64,000 nucleotides of DNA from contig NC_079971.1 of the NCBI RefSeq assembly GCF_029852145.1, positions 20,583,563 through 20,647,562 on the forward strand, written 5' to 3'. A program made the position numbers and the translations under genes. The notes beneath the pieces are model-generated. The model made no database searches and was not told where the DNA came from. It saw nothing but the letters and a program-made list of their open reading frames with translations. How positions within the stretch are numbered: the first letter of the stretch is position 1; the number at the start of each line of letters is the position of its first letter. The DNA comes from Microplitis mediator. Taxonomy: Eukaryota; Arthropoda; Insecta; Hymenoptera; Braconidae. Shown piece by piece: positions 32,896 through 44,790 of this stretch.

Positions 32896-32957
32896 ATTGT
32901 TTATTGTATTTTTTTTTCTTTAACTTAAAATACACTGAAAAAAAATTCCAATAAAAT

Positions 32958-32977
32958 TTACGATGTTAACATCGTAA
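32958..32977. repeat. 20-bp perfect palindrome, B3 3' flank
   Basis: TTACGATGTTAACATCGTAA. Confidence 0.85.
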
Positions 32978-33625
32978 TTGTGAACTATAATTTCAGTGAC
33001 ATCAATTTTTAAATGTCTTTTTTTTTTTTTTTCAAATATTTTCATTGTCTAAATGATTAGTTAATAAATTATTTTTTTTTTAAAAATCATAATTGGCACT
33101 TGTTTATAGATTATTAACAAAAATAAAATTTTTTTTATTAATAATTTAATTTTTTTTCAACTTATAAATATATATCAAATATATTCCAAATAAATTCTAT
33201 AAACTGTTACATATTTTTTCTAGGGCTTTAAAAAATAACAAAAATAGGTATTCCTGACTAGAAATTGTCCCAATACATATATTGGGTCCCAATTGGGACT
33301 CACTGTAGCATGCGCAGAAGGTCTACCGCAGTTGGAACCCGATCGGGAACTTGTTGGGATATCTCAATGCCATAGTTAGTTACCCAACATCAGTTTTTAC
33401 TGAGTGGGACCTAATTGGGAACTTACTAGGATATCCCCATGCAAAAATAAATGACTTATGAGATCAATTTTGAAAGAATATAAGACGACTGAAAATATAT
33501 TATGTACACCAAGTACAATGAAGTTTTTTTTTTCTCCATGTTCCACACACACTTCTAACTTACGGTCTTTCTCCATGGTCCGCGCGTAGTCAGGGACTCA
33601 CTTTCTAACAGTGTGTATATTTTCT

Positions 33626-35103
33626 ACGAAACAGAAAAACTGGTCAACGCCACAAACAGAAACATATCAAACACTAAACTAGACCGCGACAGCGTAGACC
33701 TGACAAATCCACACGAGATTATTAAAGCCATTAAAAAAACACGACCCAAAAAAGCACCAGGACCTGACAACATACAAAATATTATTTTAAAAAATGTCCC
33801 AAAAAAAGCCATAGTGCAATTGATGTACATTTTTAACGCCTGTATGATCCTATCTCATTTTCCTACGGAATGGAAAAAAGCAAATGTCTTAGCATTCCCG
33901 AAACCCGGAAAAGACAGACTATTCCCCCAAAATTATAGGCCTATTAGTCTCCTTTCAACCTTAGGGAAACTATTTGAAACTATTATTCTTATGAGAATCA
34001 AGAAATTCGAGAAAAATAATAACATAATGAGGGAAGAACAGTTTGGATTTCGAGAGAAACGAAGCACCATACATCAGCTGGCTCGTATAACAAATTATAT
34101 TTCAACTCACTTCAACATTAATAAGTCAACAGCTATGTTACTCCTTGACATAGAGAAAGCATTTGACACAGTCTGGCATGGAGGCCTTATATATAAGCTG
34201 TATCTAACAAACTTACCACTATTCATAATCAAGCTCCTACAAAGCTATCTGAAAAATAGAACATTTAAAGTAGTTATAAATAAAGCTACCTCTAGTACAC
34301 AACACGTAGCAGCAGGGGTACCCCAGGGATCAATCCTTGGGCCTGTACTCTTCTCTTATTACATCAACGATCTTCCCATAGATCATGAAACAGAAACAGC
34401 CCTATTCGCTGATGATACAGCTGTATATAGGGCCTCTTGGAATAAGAAAAATGCAATTGATAAAATTCAGGCCACGCTCAATCGCTTCTTAGAATTTTAC
34501 GATAAATGGAAAATTAAAATTAACGCAGCAAAGACTGAGCTTATTATATTTAGTCATAAGAAAAAAATCAAGAAGACTGAAAAAGATCTCCATATTATAA
34601 TAAAAAATGAAATTATTAAGCCTAAACCTAAAGTTAAGTATTTAGGAATGATATTAGATAAGAAACTATCACATAAGCTACACATAACGCAAGCGTGCAA
34701 TAAAGCTTGGCAAATCAGAAACCTTATATTCCCACTAATTAACTATAAGAGTAAATTATCAACAAAAAACAAATTAATACTATACAAAGCATTAATTAAG
34801 CCAATACTTCTGTATGCTAACCCAGTTTGGAGCAATGCTGCCAAGACATTTATAAAAAAAATACAAACTGTTCAAAACAAATTGTTACGATTAATTAGCA
34901 AGGCTAAGCCGGATGAAACAAATATTAGCATAAGAGAAAAACTACAAATAGATGACATAACGAAAGATATTCTAGAACAAACAACAAAATTCTATGAAAT
35001 AAGTATTAAACAACACGAAATAACAAAAAATATAGGTGCATTGAACCATGCTAATGCACCATTCAAAATAAAACACAAGCTACCACACAGTTTGTTGCTG
35101 TGA
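33626..35103 (+). CDS. LINE ORF2, reverse transcriptase part (5'-truncated)
   Basis: About 490 codons open to TGA at 35101. The apparent start ATG at 33613 lies in host DNA, so this is not a real gene start. Reverse transcriptase motifs in order: KKAPGPDNI, PKPGK and YRPISLLS, then LLDIEKAFDTVWH (first catalytic Asp), GVPQGSILGP and the FADD box, followed by a KYLGMILD-type thumb region. The core catalytic residues are all present. The endonuclease half and ORF1 are missing, so the copy cannot move by itself. There is no RNase H domain, as is usual for many jockey elements. Confidence 0.92.
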
Positions 35104-35399
35104 TTATGTAAATAACTTGTATATAACTTAGGCTAAGTACGTAGATGTAAGATGTATATATTCTAGATTTTAAGCAAAAGAAACAAAAGGGATTTTTTTA
35201 TTTAACAAAATTTTTTACCCAAAATGAAACACAAACGCTAAATAAATATAAAAACATAAAATCAAAACATATAAACAAATTTGGTAAAGTTTGCGAGCAA
35301 ACAGGTACAAAAAATATAAATTAAGAAACATAAACTATGTAATAACAAACATGTAATACCTAAAATGATAAATAAAGAGAATTTTAAAAGTCAAAAAAA
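33626..35399 (+). mobile_element. 5'-truncated jockey-like LINE inserted at GTATATTTTCT
   Basis: The 11-bp target duplication GTATATTTTCT is at 33615-33625 and 35400-35410; units 1, 2 and 4 have it once. The element starts inside ORF2, just before the reverse transcriptase, and ends with AATAAAGAG and a short A tail. It may be the same family as the left-edge element, but the two do not overlap enough to prove it. Confidence 0.93.
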
Positions 35400-35409
35400 G
35401 TATATTTTC

Positions 35410-35613
35410 TGTATCGCATAGGGTTTTTGTTGAAATTTTTTCCCTGAAAATTCGATATCAATTATCTAGTCATACTATTATATAAATTGTAAAGAGACCT
35501 TATACTGGGTAATGTTTTCGATAAACAGGAACCCAATTGTTATATTACTGTTGTAAATTGTAAGAAATTACAATGTACTATTAGATGTTGAATAAACTAT
35601 TTAAACTGAAACT
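35410..35613 (+). mobile_element. 204-bp probable LINE 3' end at GTATATTTTC (unit 3)
   Basis: Same fragment as in unit 1. Its left flank copy is shared with the right target duplication of the jockey-like LINE, and its right copy is at 35614-35623. Confidence 0.65.
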
Positions 35614-35623
35614 GTATATTTTC

Positions 35624-37134
35624 AAAAAATCAAAACAAAAATTTTTGATATTTTGACAGCATTTCAGTTATTTGATATTCATTCTTATTTAAGTTTTTTG
35701 TGTAAAAACAATAAATTTACATAAAACAAGTAATGAATGTTTGATATATACTGGGCGTAATTTTATTACAGAGAATTTTTTATTGGTGAAATTTTCCTCT
35801 CTTTTGATATCGTACATACGAAGTTTTACCACACGACAGTGAACAACGTGTGTCTTTAGGATTAAAATAATTTATATGTTATTGATGAAATAATCAATCG
35901 CCTCAATTTTGGATAGAAATTATTCTTTACTAAATTGTTTTTGTATTAGTACACAAAAGGGTGTCGCAAAAAAAACGAATGTTTGTTTTTTGACGTCTTA
36001 TAGGCTCAAAAGTAACTTTATACTATCGATAAAATCCTCACCAAATTTCAGCCAGATATCTTTAAAATTGATCTATTACAGAGGAGGGTCTCCTTTCCTC
36101 TTTAAAATTCCTGCAAAAATTTTTCAATTTTAGTCTATCAAACAATTTTTTGTTCAAATTGTGATGAGAACCTACTTATAGTAAATTCAATTCCTTACAA
36201 AAAGTATCTGATGTCATGTGTATGTCAAATGAATGAAAAAAAAGTTGCAGGGCTTCAAACATCAACGAAAAGTAAATTCCAAAAACATTAATTTCGAAAC
36301 GATTCTTGTGTAATCAAACAAGTTAAAGATACCTTGATATGAGTGAACGAGTCGAAAATAATAGATAGATCATAACAAGCATCTCCAGCGCTTTTGTTAA
36401 GGTGTAAAATAAAAAACAATTTTCTACGGTCTAGATTCGTGAGTTTAGTGTAATTTAAAAATTTCCGCTGTAATAAAAATAAATTTTAGTTAAAAGAAAA
36501 ATATTTCTCAGAAACAAAAATTAAAATAAAAAATCGAGTATATTTGACGCAAAATAAAATATTTCCAGCTTTAAATTATTAAGTTATTTTTTTTAGATCA
36601 AAAAATAATTTTTTAAAGATTTTTGAAAATGATATTTAAGAATAGGGCTTTCCGTTCCGATTTAACCTTTTTTTAGTCACACACATATAAATTACTCATG
36701 CGATTTATCCAATACGAGTCAAATTGAAGAATGTAGTTATTTGAAAAAAAAAACAGTCAAAAAAATTTCAAATTTTTTCTTATCATTTTTCGGAAGTGGT
36801 CGATCGTTCCCCGGAAGTTTTTGTTTCTTAATCATGAATATATTATGATGGATTTGTGAGAGATAGATCGAAACAACATGTATATATGTATACCTGATGC
36901 CTAAACGCTACAGTAAATAATTAGCTGCTTAGATGAGCCATCGTTCCTCGGCCTCCCCTATACCATTTTACACTACTGTTGACATCATGTGTGTACCAGA
37001 AAATACATTTTATATATACTGTCGATTTTATATTTATTTAAAATATAAGTTGTTGGAGGAGATTCTAATGATATGAATTATCATTAGTTTCTTATACGAT
37101 TATCACTATCCCTCTGTATGTACTGTAAAAAATC
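35624..37134. other. B3-to-A4 spacer, first repeat copy, no gene
   Basis: Carries the first copy (35624-36115) of a roughly 490-bp direct repeat, then unit 3/4-only DNA. A MITE-like segment near 36640-36960 ends CGTTCCTCGGCCTCCCC, akin in layout to the other GGGGAG elements. Confidence 0.65.
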
Positions 37135-37320
37135 GGGAGTGAATCCAGATTTCATTTCGATCCGAGTTCACTCTGCATTCCCTCTACCACTCGGAGTTCC
37201 AGAGTTTTAAAAAAAATCACTCCGGAGTTGGGAGTTTTTTTTTAGCGGAGTGATCTCGGAGTGACGCGGATTTTATTTCACTCCCAATTTACTCCGGTCC
37301 GGAGTGTTAACATTTAAGTT
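37135..37320. repeat. ACTCCG-rich repeat
   Basis: Alternating CGGAGTG and CACTCCG phrases make it highly self-complementary (for example TCACTCCGGAGTTGGGAG). Repeated at 53180-53365 in unit 4. Probably a small foldback element. Confidence 0.65.
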
Positions 37321-39207
37321 AATTTAAATTAATCTAATTTTAAGCTCTTAGAATTAAAATGAAAATAACTAGGAAAAAATGCGGAGTTCGAAAAAGTTTC
37401 ATTGAAAATCACTTGTAGGAAATATAAGTTTTTTTTCTCCGTGGACCACGTGAAGGTAATGACTTATGGCCTTTCTCCATGGTCCGCGCGAAGTTAATGA
37501 CTTACTTTCTAATAATTTGTATATTTTCAAAATATTAAAACAAAAATTTTTGATAATTTGAGAGCATCTCAGTTATTTGATATTTATTCTTATTTAAGTC
37601 TTTTGTGTAAAAACAATAAATTTACACACAACAAGTAACGAATGTTTGATATATACTTGACGTAATTTTATTACAGAGAATTTTTTATTGGTGAAGTTTT
37701 TCTGTCTTTTGTTATCGTCTTTGTGAAATTTTTCTACACGAAATTTTTCTACACGACAATAAGCAACTTGTGTCTCAAGAATTAAAACAATTTATATATT
37801 ATTGATAGAATAAAAACCGCCTCAATTTTGGATAAAAATTATTCTTTACTAAATTGTCTTTGTATTAGTATACAATGGGGTGTCGCAAAGAAACGAATGT
37901 TTGTTTTTTGACGTCTTATGGGCTCAAAAGTAACTTTGTATTATGGATAAAATCCTCACCAAATTTCAGCCAGATATCTTTAAAATTGAGCTATCACAGA
38001 GGAGGGTCTCCTTTCCCCTTTAAAATTCCCGCGAAAATTTTTTTGTTATTAGAGCTTCGAAAAACTTTTTTTTTCAAATTCTGCCTAGCATAATTTCCTA
38101 GGGAAATAAATCTCTACAAAAAGTTTCAGTGCATTATTTACGTCAAACGAACAGGGAAAAAGTTACGGTGCTTCAAAGATCAACTAAAGTTTAGTTTTCT
38201 CAGTGAAAAATTTTTCAAAATTATCCGATAAAGTTGATGGTTGCATCCAAAAATGTAAAAATTTATCGTCAATCTCACTTTAACTTTGATTAACTTTTAG
38301 AGAAATAAAAATATCAAAAAATTATGGGAGAGCTTTTTTGTAGAGCGTCAAATTTTCCGTAAGAATATGTCTTGAACATTTGATGGTATTAGTCCCACCG
38401 AGAGCTACAAAATTCCAAAGCTAAAAAAATAAATTTTCCCATGTTTTTTAAACGGGAAATAGAAAATTGCGATGCGGCAGTTGTTAATATTAATATTAAT
38501 AGCTCAAAATTTCACTTTTTTTTTTTTCGTCATTTTCAACAATATTTTCGATATAATGAAGAAAAAAGAAATTAGTCGATTGATCGAATCAGTCTAATAA
38601 ACATATATAGTCTCCATACCCTATACTATACGTATATAGTCTGCATACCCTATACACTCACGCCTGAAAAGTGAAAGCCGTAACGCGTAACGGTCGTAAC
38701 GAGGTCATTCGTTGAACGTATTTTACTCCTCATATTTTTTCCATACCGGGCTCCTTATATGAAAATCGATTCTTAAGGAGTGAACTCCAAAAATCATTAT
38801 TATTTTCATTTTCCGTCAAGTTAATTTTTTCGTTAAAACTTTTTTTTTGAGTGGTCCATTTTACCCCACATATTACATATCCCCCTAAAATATGATAAAA
38901 ATAATGCAGAAGTCATAATCTGACGGGAAAAAAAAAATAATTTTTTTTCTATAATTTTTTGGGGAGGGGACCTTCGTGCCCCAGAAAAAATTCCTTTTCC
39001 GATTTTTTGCATAATTTCGACTGATTCTTCCGAAATAGACGGAAAATAAACGATTTTGATGGTTAAAAGCCACAAAAAGAAAAATTCGGCTTAAGGGGGC
39101 CTTCGTGCCCCAGGCTCCCTTATCCATGTTGTTTCGATCAATCTCGAACAGATCAATCATAATATATCCATAATTAAGAAAAAAAAATGATTTCCGGGGA
39201 CTGAAAA
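37321..39207. other. B3-to-A4 spacer, second repeat copy, no gene
   Basis: Around 37465 is a diverged second copy of the arm end (TTTCTCCATGGTCCGCGCG) leading to an unoccupied TTGTATATTTTC site near 37517. The second copy of the direct repeat (37520-38040) then continues into the same spacer as unit 1. Confidence 0.65.
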
Positions 39208-40335
39208 AAAAGTTTTTTTCCACCTAGAAAATTTTTCCCTCCCGTAAAGAACCTGGTATTCTAGTTTTTAAAATACCAAAGTTTTTTTCCTACACTAATA
39301 AGTATTTTGATTGCTAAAAAACTCGGTTTCCTTCTCAGCAAAATATTAAAATAAAAAATATGGCTGACTTAACCTCACTCAGTTGACACATATTTAAGTG
39401 TTTATTTTACTACGAGCCTTTTTTTAATAATATTAAATTAACTACTAATTTTAAAAGTTGTATTTATAATAAAATTACTGGAAAATTTAATTTCTATGAA
39501 ATGTAGTGATTAGGATGTAATAATAATTACCTTGAATAAAGTTAGTAGCCACTTGATAATTTTTTAATTATATTTAACAAATGAATTTTTTCTGAAAAAT
39601 TATCGTCAAAAATTGTACTATTAATTTTTTTCAATTTCTACAATTCAATTTTTTTTTCTCATTTTTTTGCCATAATCTATTTGTTAAAAAAATTCTAAAA
39701 ATTATTAAACATCTTCCATTATTGAACGGCTTGATTTCTATATTCATTTCATTACAGTAAATTTAAATATTGAATACCCATTAAAAACTTACAAATTCTT
39801 ATTAATGTCAATATTTTTACTAACGAAATTACTATTATGACAATTTACTATAAGATAAGAATGTATAAATGATAAAAAACTATAAATTTCTGATGAAAAC
39901 AAGTAGTATATTTTTATGAAATAATTTACACAGAGTCAAAACATAAAATTTGAATTAAAATTTCATTTTTATAAACAATGACGCAACATTATATAATATT
40001 TTTCAATTTTTAATGTTAAACTTAAAGGCTTAAAATAAAATAAATCATTATAGCTAATAATAAAACAAGCTGGCAGTATATCGGTTACTCCATAAACGTT
40101 TCGAGTGTAAACAAACATCAGCACTGTGGAATTGGAGGGAAATCAGAGAATTGGTGGCGCCACCACTGCGGTTGCTATGGTAACGCAGCATTGTTTTAGC
40201 TCTAGAAAAAACTTAGGTATTCTCAGGGAAAAAATACTAGTTTTTTAATATTAAGAAACTTATACTGGATATTAAAATACTCGGAAAAAAAAATTTTGTA
40301 TCCTGGGAGGAAAAAAACTTTTTCTTCAGTGTATC
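39208..40335. mobile_element. Insertion with GAAAAAAAGTTTTTTTCC-type inverted ends
   Basis: The left end (ACTGAAAAAAAAGTTTTTTT) is mirrored by the right end (AAAAAAACTTTTTCTTCAGT). Private to unit 3; unit 4 has short sequence here. The interior is AT-rich except a GC-richer patch at 40075-40200 holding palindromes GGTGGCGCCACC (40153-40164) and GTTGCTATGGTAAC (40171-40184). No ORF. Confidence 0.6.
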
Positions 40336-40861
40336 TTTTCAAAATAACTGCATCCTTCAATTATACTTGTATTGGATAAATCATATTAGTAGTTTATATG
40401 TGTGTGATAAAAAAAAGTATGTTTCGGAACAAAAAGCTATATTCTTAAATATCATTTTCAAAAAATCTTTAAAAAATTTTTTTTATATCTAGAAAAGAAT
40501 GATTCAATAATCAAGAACTGGAAATATTTCATTTTATCTCAAATATACGCAATTTTTTAAAATTTTTGATTTAAAAATTTTTTTTTTTTTTTTAACAAAA
40601 TATTATTTTTATGAAAGCGGAAATTTTAAACATTGAGGCGATTGATTATTCTATCAATAATATATCAATTATTTTAATCCTAGAGACACAAATTGATTAT
40701 TGTCGTGTAGAAAAACTTCGTAAACACGATAATAAAAAACTAGAAAATTTCACCAATAAAAAATTCTCCGTAATAAAAATACGCCAAGTATATAATAAAC
40801 ATTCATTACTTGATGTATGTGAATTTATTGTTTTTACACGAAAGACTAGAATAAAAAAAAA
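40336..40861 (-). repeat. Inverted copy of spacer sequence 35700-36740
   Basis: Read on the minus strand it follows 35700-35930 and then 36460-36740, with the middle missing. The 88-codon ORF at 40611-40877 falls inside it and is not supported as a gene. Confidence 0.7.
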
Positions 40862-40970
40862 TCTGGGCGTCAGTTGACCCTGCGGGCCAGCCCCAAAACT
40901 TCCTGCTGTTTTCGAGCTCCAGGAGCTTGAAAACGCTATTACATGAAATCATTTTTTTATGAGCTTTTCA
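40862..40970. mobile_element. Fragment of the GAGCTC/AACTTCC repeat family
   Basis: Starts CGTCAGTTGACCCTGCGGG and keeps AAAACTTCCTGCTGTTTTCG, then breaks off. Confidence 0.65.
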
Positions 40971-41365
40971 AGCTCAAACAAGTTTCGTTTTATGCTAGAG
41001 TTTTAAAAGTTAAGAATCGAAAATTATTAATGAAGAAGCGGCTTTTAAATTTTTATTATCGATTATGTTCTCTGAAATAAATGTGTTGAGGCAGAAATCA
41101 ATTTCAGTGATCAAAATCAAGATTTGAATGAGTTTTGACTTAAGTCAGAGCAATAATAGATGGAATATCTGAGAAAAACATTAAAGACTGGGTTTTTGAA
41201 TTTTTTGCTGACAATATGTTTGAAACTAAGGAAAAGGTTATATGACATTATCTGATGATCGGAAGAGACTATAAAAAGAAAGAGTAGGAATGATTTATTC
41301 AGACACATTTTAGCACATTATATTTAGATTTATCTGGAAGAAATAACATAAAATGTTATTTTTTT

Positions 41366-41997
41366 AACTTTTCAGCGCAGATATCTTTTGAACTCATCAA
41401 CCAATTTTGACGTTTGAGGTGGCAATCGGCGCGTTTCCTTGAGTTCTAGAGCTGATTAAATTTTGAGATTGATCGGATTAGTCACTTCAAAGATAATCGA
41501 AAAAAAAACGTTTTTTATCATTTCTTTCGCCAACGATATCTCTCGAACAAATTAACCGATTGAGATGGTTGAGGTGGCATTCGTCGCGGCTTATAAAGTT
41601 CTAGAGCTGATTAGATTTTGAAGTCGATCGTTCGAGTCGTTTCTGAGAAATCACTAAAAAACTAAAAAAGAATTTTTTTTTTTTTCGTGATTCGCCACTA
41701 TTTTCGAGTCTGCTTGATCAAATGATCTGAAATTTACAGGAAAGTTGAGGGCCAACAAGCTCTTTCAATTGCCACTTCAACCATCCGAATCGATCCGTTA
41801 GTTAAAAAATTACAAAGAGTTTACACACACACACACACACACATACATACACTCGGACATCATTCTTCAAATAGTCAGAATACCTTCTTAGGACCTTAAA
41901 ACTTCGACATCTGATGAAAACTCGACTTTCGAAAATCGGGGTGAAAACAATAACTTACCAATCTTTTGAAAATCGTCGATTTTCTTAGCGGGAAGTT
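41366..41997 (+). mobile_element. AGCGGGAAGTT repeat with short CA microsatellite, unit 3
   Basis: Same insertion as 14312-14974; the (CA)n run at 41823-41842 is much shorter, and a small deletion (CTTTCAATTC to CTCTTTCAAT) is shared with unit 4. Confidence 0.7.
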
Positions 41998-42325
41998 ACA
42001 AATATCAAATAACTGAGATGCTGTCAAATTATCAAAAATTTTTTGAAAATATACAAATTGTTTGAAAGAAACTCATAAACTTTGCGCGGACCATGAAGAA
42101 AGACCGTAAGTAACGCGATATATTGATAAGTTAACAAACAATGAAATTATTTATGAAAAAAGTTTTTTTTTGTTAACCTATGAAGAAGTGCCAATTATGA
42201 TTTAAAAAAAAAAAATTATTTATTAAGTAATTATTTAAACAATCAGAATATCAAAAAGATGATAAGCAATAGAAAAAATTTTTCAAGAGAAAATAAAGTT
42301 TGGAAATCTATGCTACTGAAATTAT

Positions 42326-42367
42326 AGTCCACAATTACGATGTTAACATCGTAAATTTGAGTGGACT
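42326..42367. repeat. Nested palindrome in the A4 3' flank
   Basis: Perfect core at 42335-42354 with the outer AGTCCAC/GTGGACT stem. Confidence 0.85.
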
Positions 42368-42522
42368 TTCTTTCCGTGTATTTTAAGCTGGAAATAAAAG
42401 ATAAAGTTAATGAACAATAAATAATAATAATTATCATCATAATAATTATTATTATAATAATAATAAGAATAAAGTAAAATTAATTTTACTTGGATAGTTT
42501 GATACGTTTTAAAATATTTGGT

Positions 42523-42538
42523 GGCCCTGAAAAGGGCC
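42523..42538 (-). terminator. Histone-type 3' stem-loop of A4
   Basis: Identical to A1, 40 nt after the stop. Confidence 0.92.
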
Positions 42539-42578
42539 GTTTGAGTGTGAAGTCTTAATCACTAAAATTCCAATGATG

Positions 42579-43061
42579 TTATAAATTTTGGTCAATGAAA
42601 TTTAAAAGATCAATGTAGATATGGGATTTTTTCCTTTTTTTGTGGATGTGTTGACAAGAATGATACAATGATATTTTATTTTCTATGTGTTGGCATCTTA
42701 ATCTTGTTTCTGGTGATTGGAACATACAGAAAGTGCACTTGAACTTTTCGACGAGATGCCTGATGCAGTGGCGACGCCAACATATCCGATGTATAAACAC
42801 CTCCTGACAGGGCTTGAAATGGCACCGGTACAGCGTTGGCTTTACAAAGATATGTTCCTCGGAAGACGGACCAGCAGGTGTATCATCTTCCGGATTGGTA
42901 GAACTGCCACTATCGTCACTCGTCGTCAGTTCTTCGAAGAAGCTTTCGATAGCTTCGCAGGACAACCAGTCGTCCTCCGAGAAACTTTCTATGCTTAGAG
43001 CTTCGTCAAAATCGACGATTGGCACTTCCATGGACTCGAAGAACTCTTCTTGGATTTCCAT
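42579..43061 (-). CDS. Type A zinc-finger protein, copy 4 (A4)
   Basis: Intact 160-residue copy with the same protein as A2 (I71, T119). Because unit 4 and unit 2 differ strongly in flanking insertions, the shared T119 suggests gene conversion or an exchange between units. ATG at 43061. Confidence 0.85.
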   Translation of the reverse strand: MEIQEEFFESMEVPIVDFDEALSIESFSEDDWLSCEAIESFFEELTTSDDSGSSTNPEDDTPAGPSSEEHIFVKPTLYRCHFKPCQEVFIHRICWRRHCIRHLVEKFKCTFCMFQSPETRLRCQHIENKISLYHSCQHIHKKRKKSHIYIDLLNFIDQNL

Positions 43062-43110
43062 TTCGGAACTTCTGTATTCTTCACGATTTTTAAATTTCAC
43101 AAATGAACGT

Positions 43111-43319
43111 CCGTAGTCTACGGCTTGAACTTGTAATATGAAGTACTGTTTCTCACCCTCAGGTATTTATAGACCTTTGCGTAGTAATAGCCGATAATTT
43201 TGGGTCTTAATTACTCTTGGACTGTGGCTTCACCTGATTGGTTCGCCTTAGCCGACATCAAGCACGCCAGTGTAAAGACGTAAGTCTCAATTCCCACTTC
43301 AGGTATTTTCATACTTCCC
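43111..43319 (-). promoter_or_regulatory. A4 promoter and leader
   Basis: Leader hairpin at 43111-43123, TATA at 43164-43172, CCAAT at 43237-43241, 130-bp block at 43190-43319. Confidence 0.8.
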
Positions 43320-44790
43320 AAAAAAGGTCTAATGTATACATATATTAAGAAATTGATGTTTCTAAACATAAAATTCAACACTACTATCCTTTTCTGAATA
43401 TTAAATATAACCGTTAAAAGTAATTTCCATTTCCATGAATAAATGTCTTGAAAATTCAATAAAACTCAGTAATTTTACATAAACCAAGTCAACATATGAA
43501 AAGTGAAAGAAAAAAAAAAAAATTGAAACTTGTTTTTTGTGTGCAAAATTTTTTTTTTTTATTTTTTGGGAATTTTTTTTTTTTTTCTTCTCTTTACATG
43601 TACTTAGTTACCAACGCAAAAATGAAAAAAAAGCCGAAAGGAAATGATTTTTTCATTTTTATGATGACTGCACAATTAAAGGAACAAAATTTGTTCCTTT
43701 AATTGTTTAGCAAAACTTTGATCAATCGAACCCGAAAAACGACTCAGTAAATCAATTTAAAATTTACAGGGTTATTGGAGGTACATAAAGCTAAGAAAAT
43801 CCCTGGCAATATTAGTCTTTTTATCGATATTTGTAGAGTAGCGGTTAATTTATTCAAACCCCAAAAGAACGCTTTTTTTTTTGTGCTTCCTTTTAATGGA
43901 TGTTAAAAATAAAAAAAAATTTTTTTATATAAATGATGATAGGGTCTTGTAGATAATTTATTCAAGAATTTAACGCCACTCTTCAATTTACTGTGCGATC
44001 ATTGGTACCTGAAATATCGATAATCAAAATTAAAATGATCAATTTTCGTTTGAAGCCTGATATCTCAGCGACAAGTTGCCGTTCAAATCTTCAAAAAAAT
44101 TAAAATTGAAGCTGAATAAATTTGCTAACTGACGTATGCGTTTGTTTAGCAGAAAAAAAATTTCACACGTGGACTCCTTTAAAGAAAAAAAAATTTCTAA
44201 AATTTTCTTGTTCCTTTAATTCATGGCGTGAATGTATATAAAAAATATAATAATAAAAATGTTAAAAATATATTTTTTATATACATATTTATGTATTTTT
44301 TATGTTTTTTCAAAATATTAATTTTTATATTTTAACAAACATTTTTTTTACAATTTTTATCATTGGGGCAAAGATACAAACTAGGGTGTTTACAAAAATA
44401 AACTAATTTTTTTTTTTCTTGGAAAAATTTTTAAAAGTTTTATTTAGACATCAAAATACGCCTGTGAAAATTAGAGCTTTTAATATCAACCTTAAGAGGT
44501 TCGCATCGCTCTTTTTTCGATAAACATAACATCGAAAATTTTTTTTTTGCGTCTCCTGATATTATTATAATAAGCTGCCGATGCTTCATAGATAAAATCT
44601 GCAGATATAGTTTTGTCGAGAATTTAACTATATGATAGTAAATTTAACTTATGAAATAGTAATTTTTTTTGTTTACTATTCTACTCCCTGATTAAGAAAA
44701 ATGATTTAAAACAATTTGAATTGACTAGTATATAGATATACAAGGCTGTTACTTTTCAAATATGAAGTTTTTTTTTTTTTCTCGTGTGCA
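43320..44790. other. A4 upstream block, diverged, no gene
   Basis: Like 3820-5442 up to about 44050, with the large palindrome perfect near 43672-43710. It is then clearly more diverged, and about 110 bp containing TTTCGTCTCGCGGTG is missing near 44200. Confidence 0.65.

Larger units (their letters stand above)
26831..42044. repeat. Higher-order repeat unit 3 (A3 and B3 genes)
   Basis: Short A-to-B interval like unit 2 but without the 2.0-kb insertion. The B-to-A interval is the longest of all because of a LINE, a second copy of a spacer repeat, a TIR element and an inverted duplication. Confidence 0.85.

Noticed and set aside
33613..33625. ATG at 33613 as the true start of the reverse transcriptase gene
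   Set aside because: It lies in the host target duplication; the element itself begins at 33626 inside ORF2.
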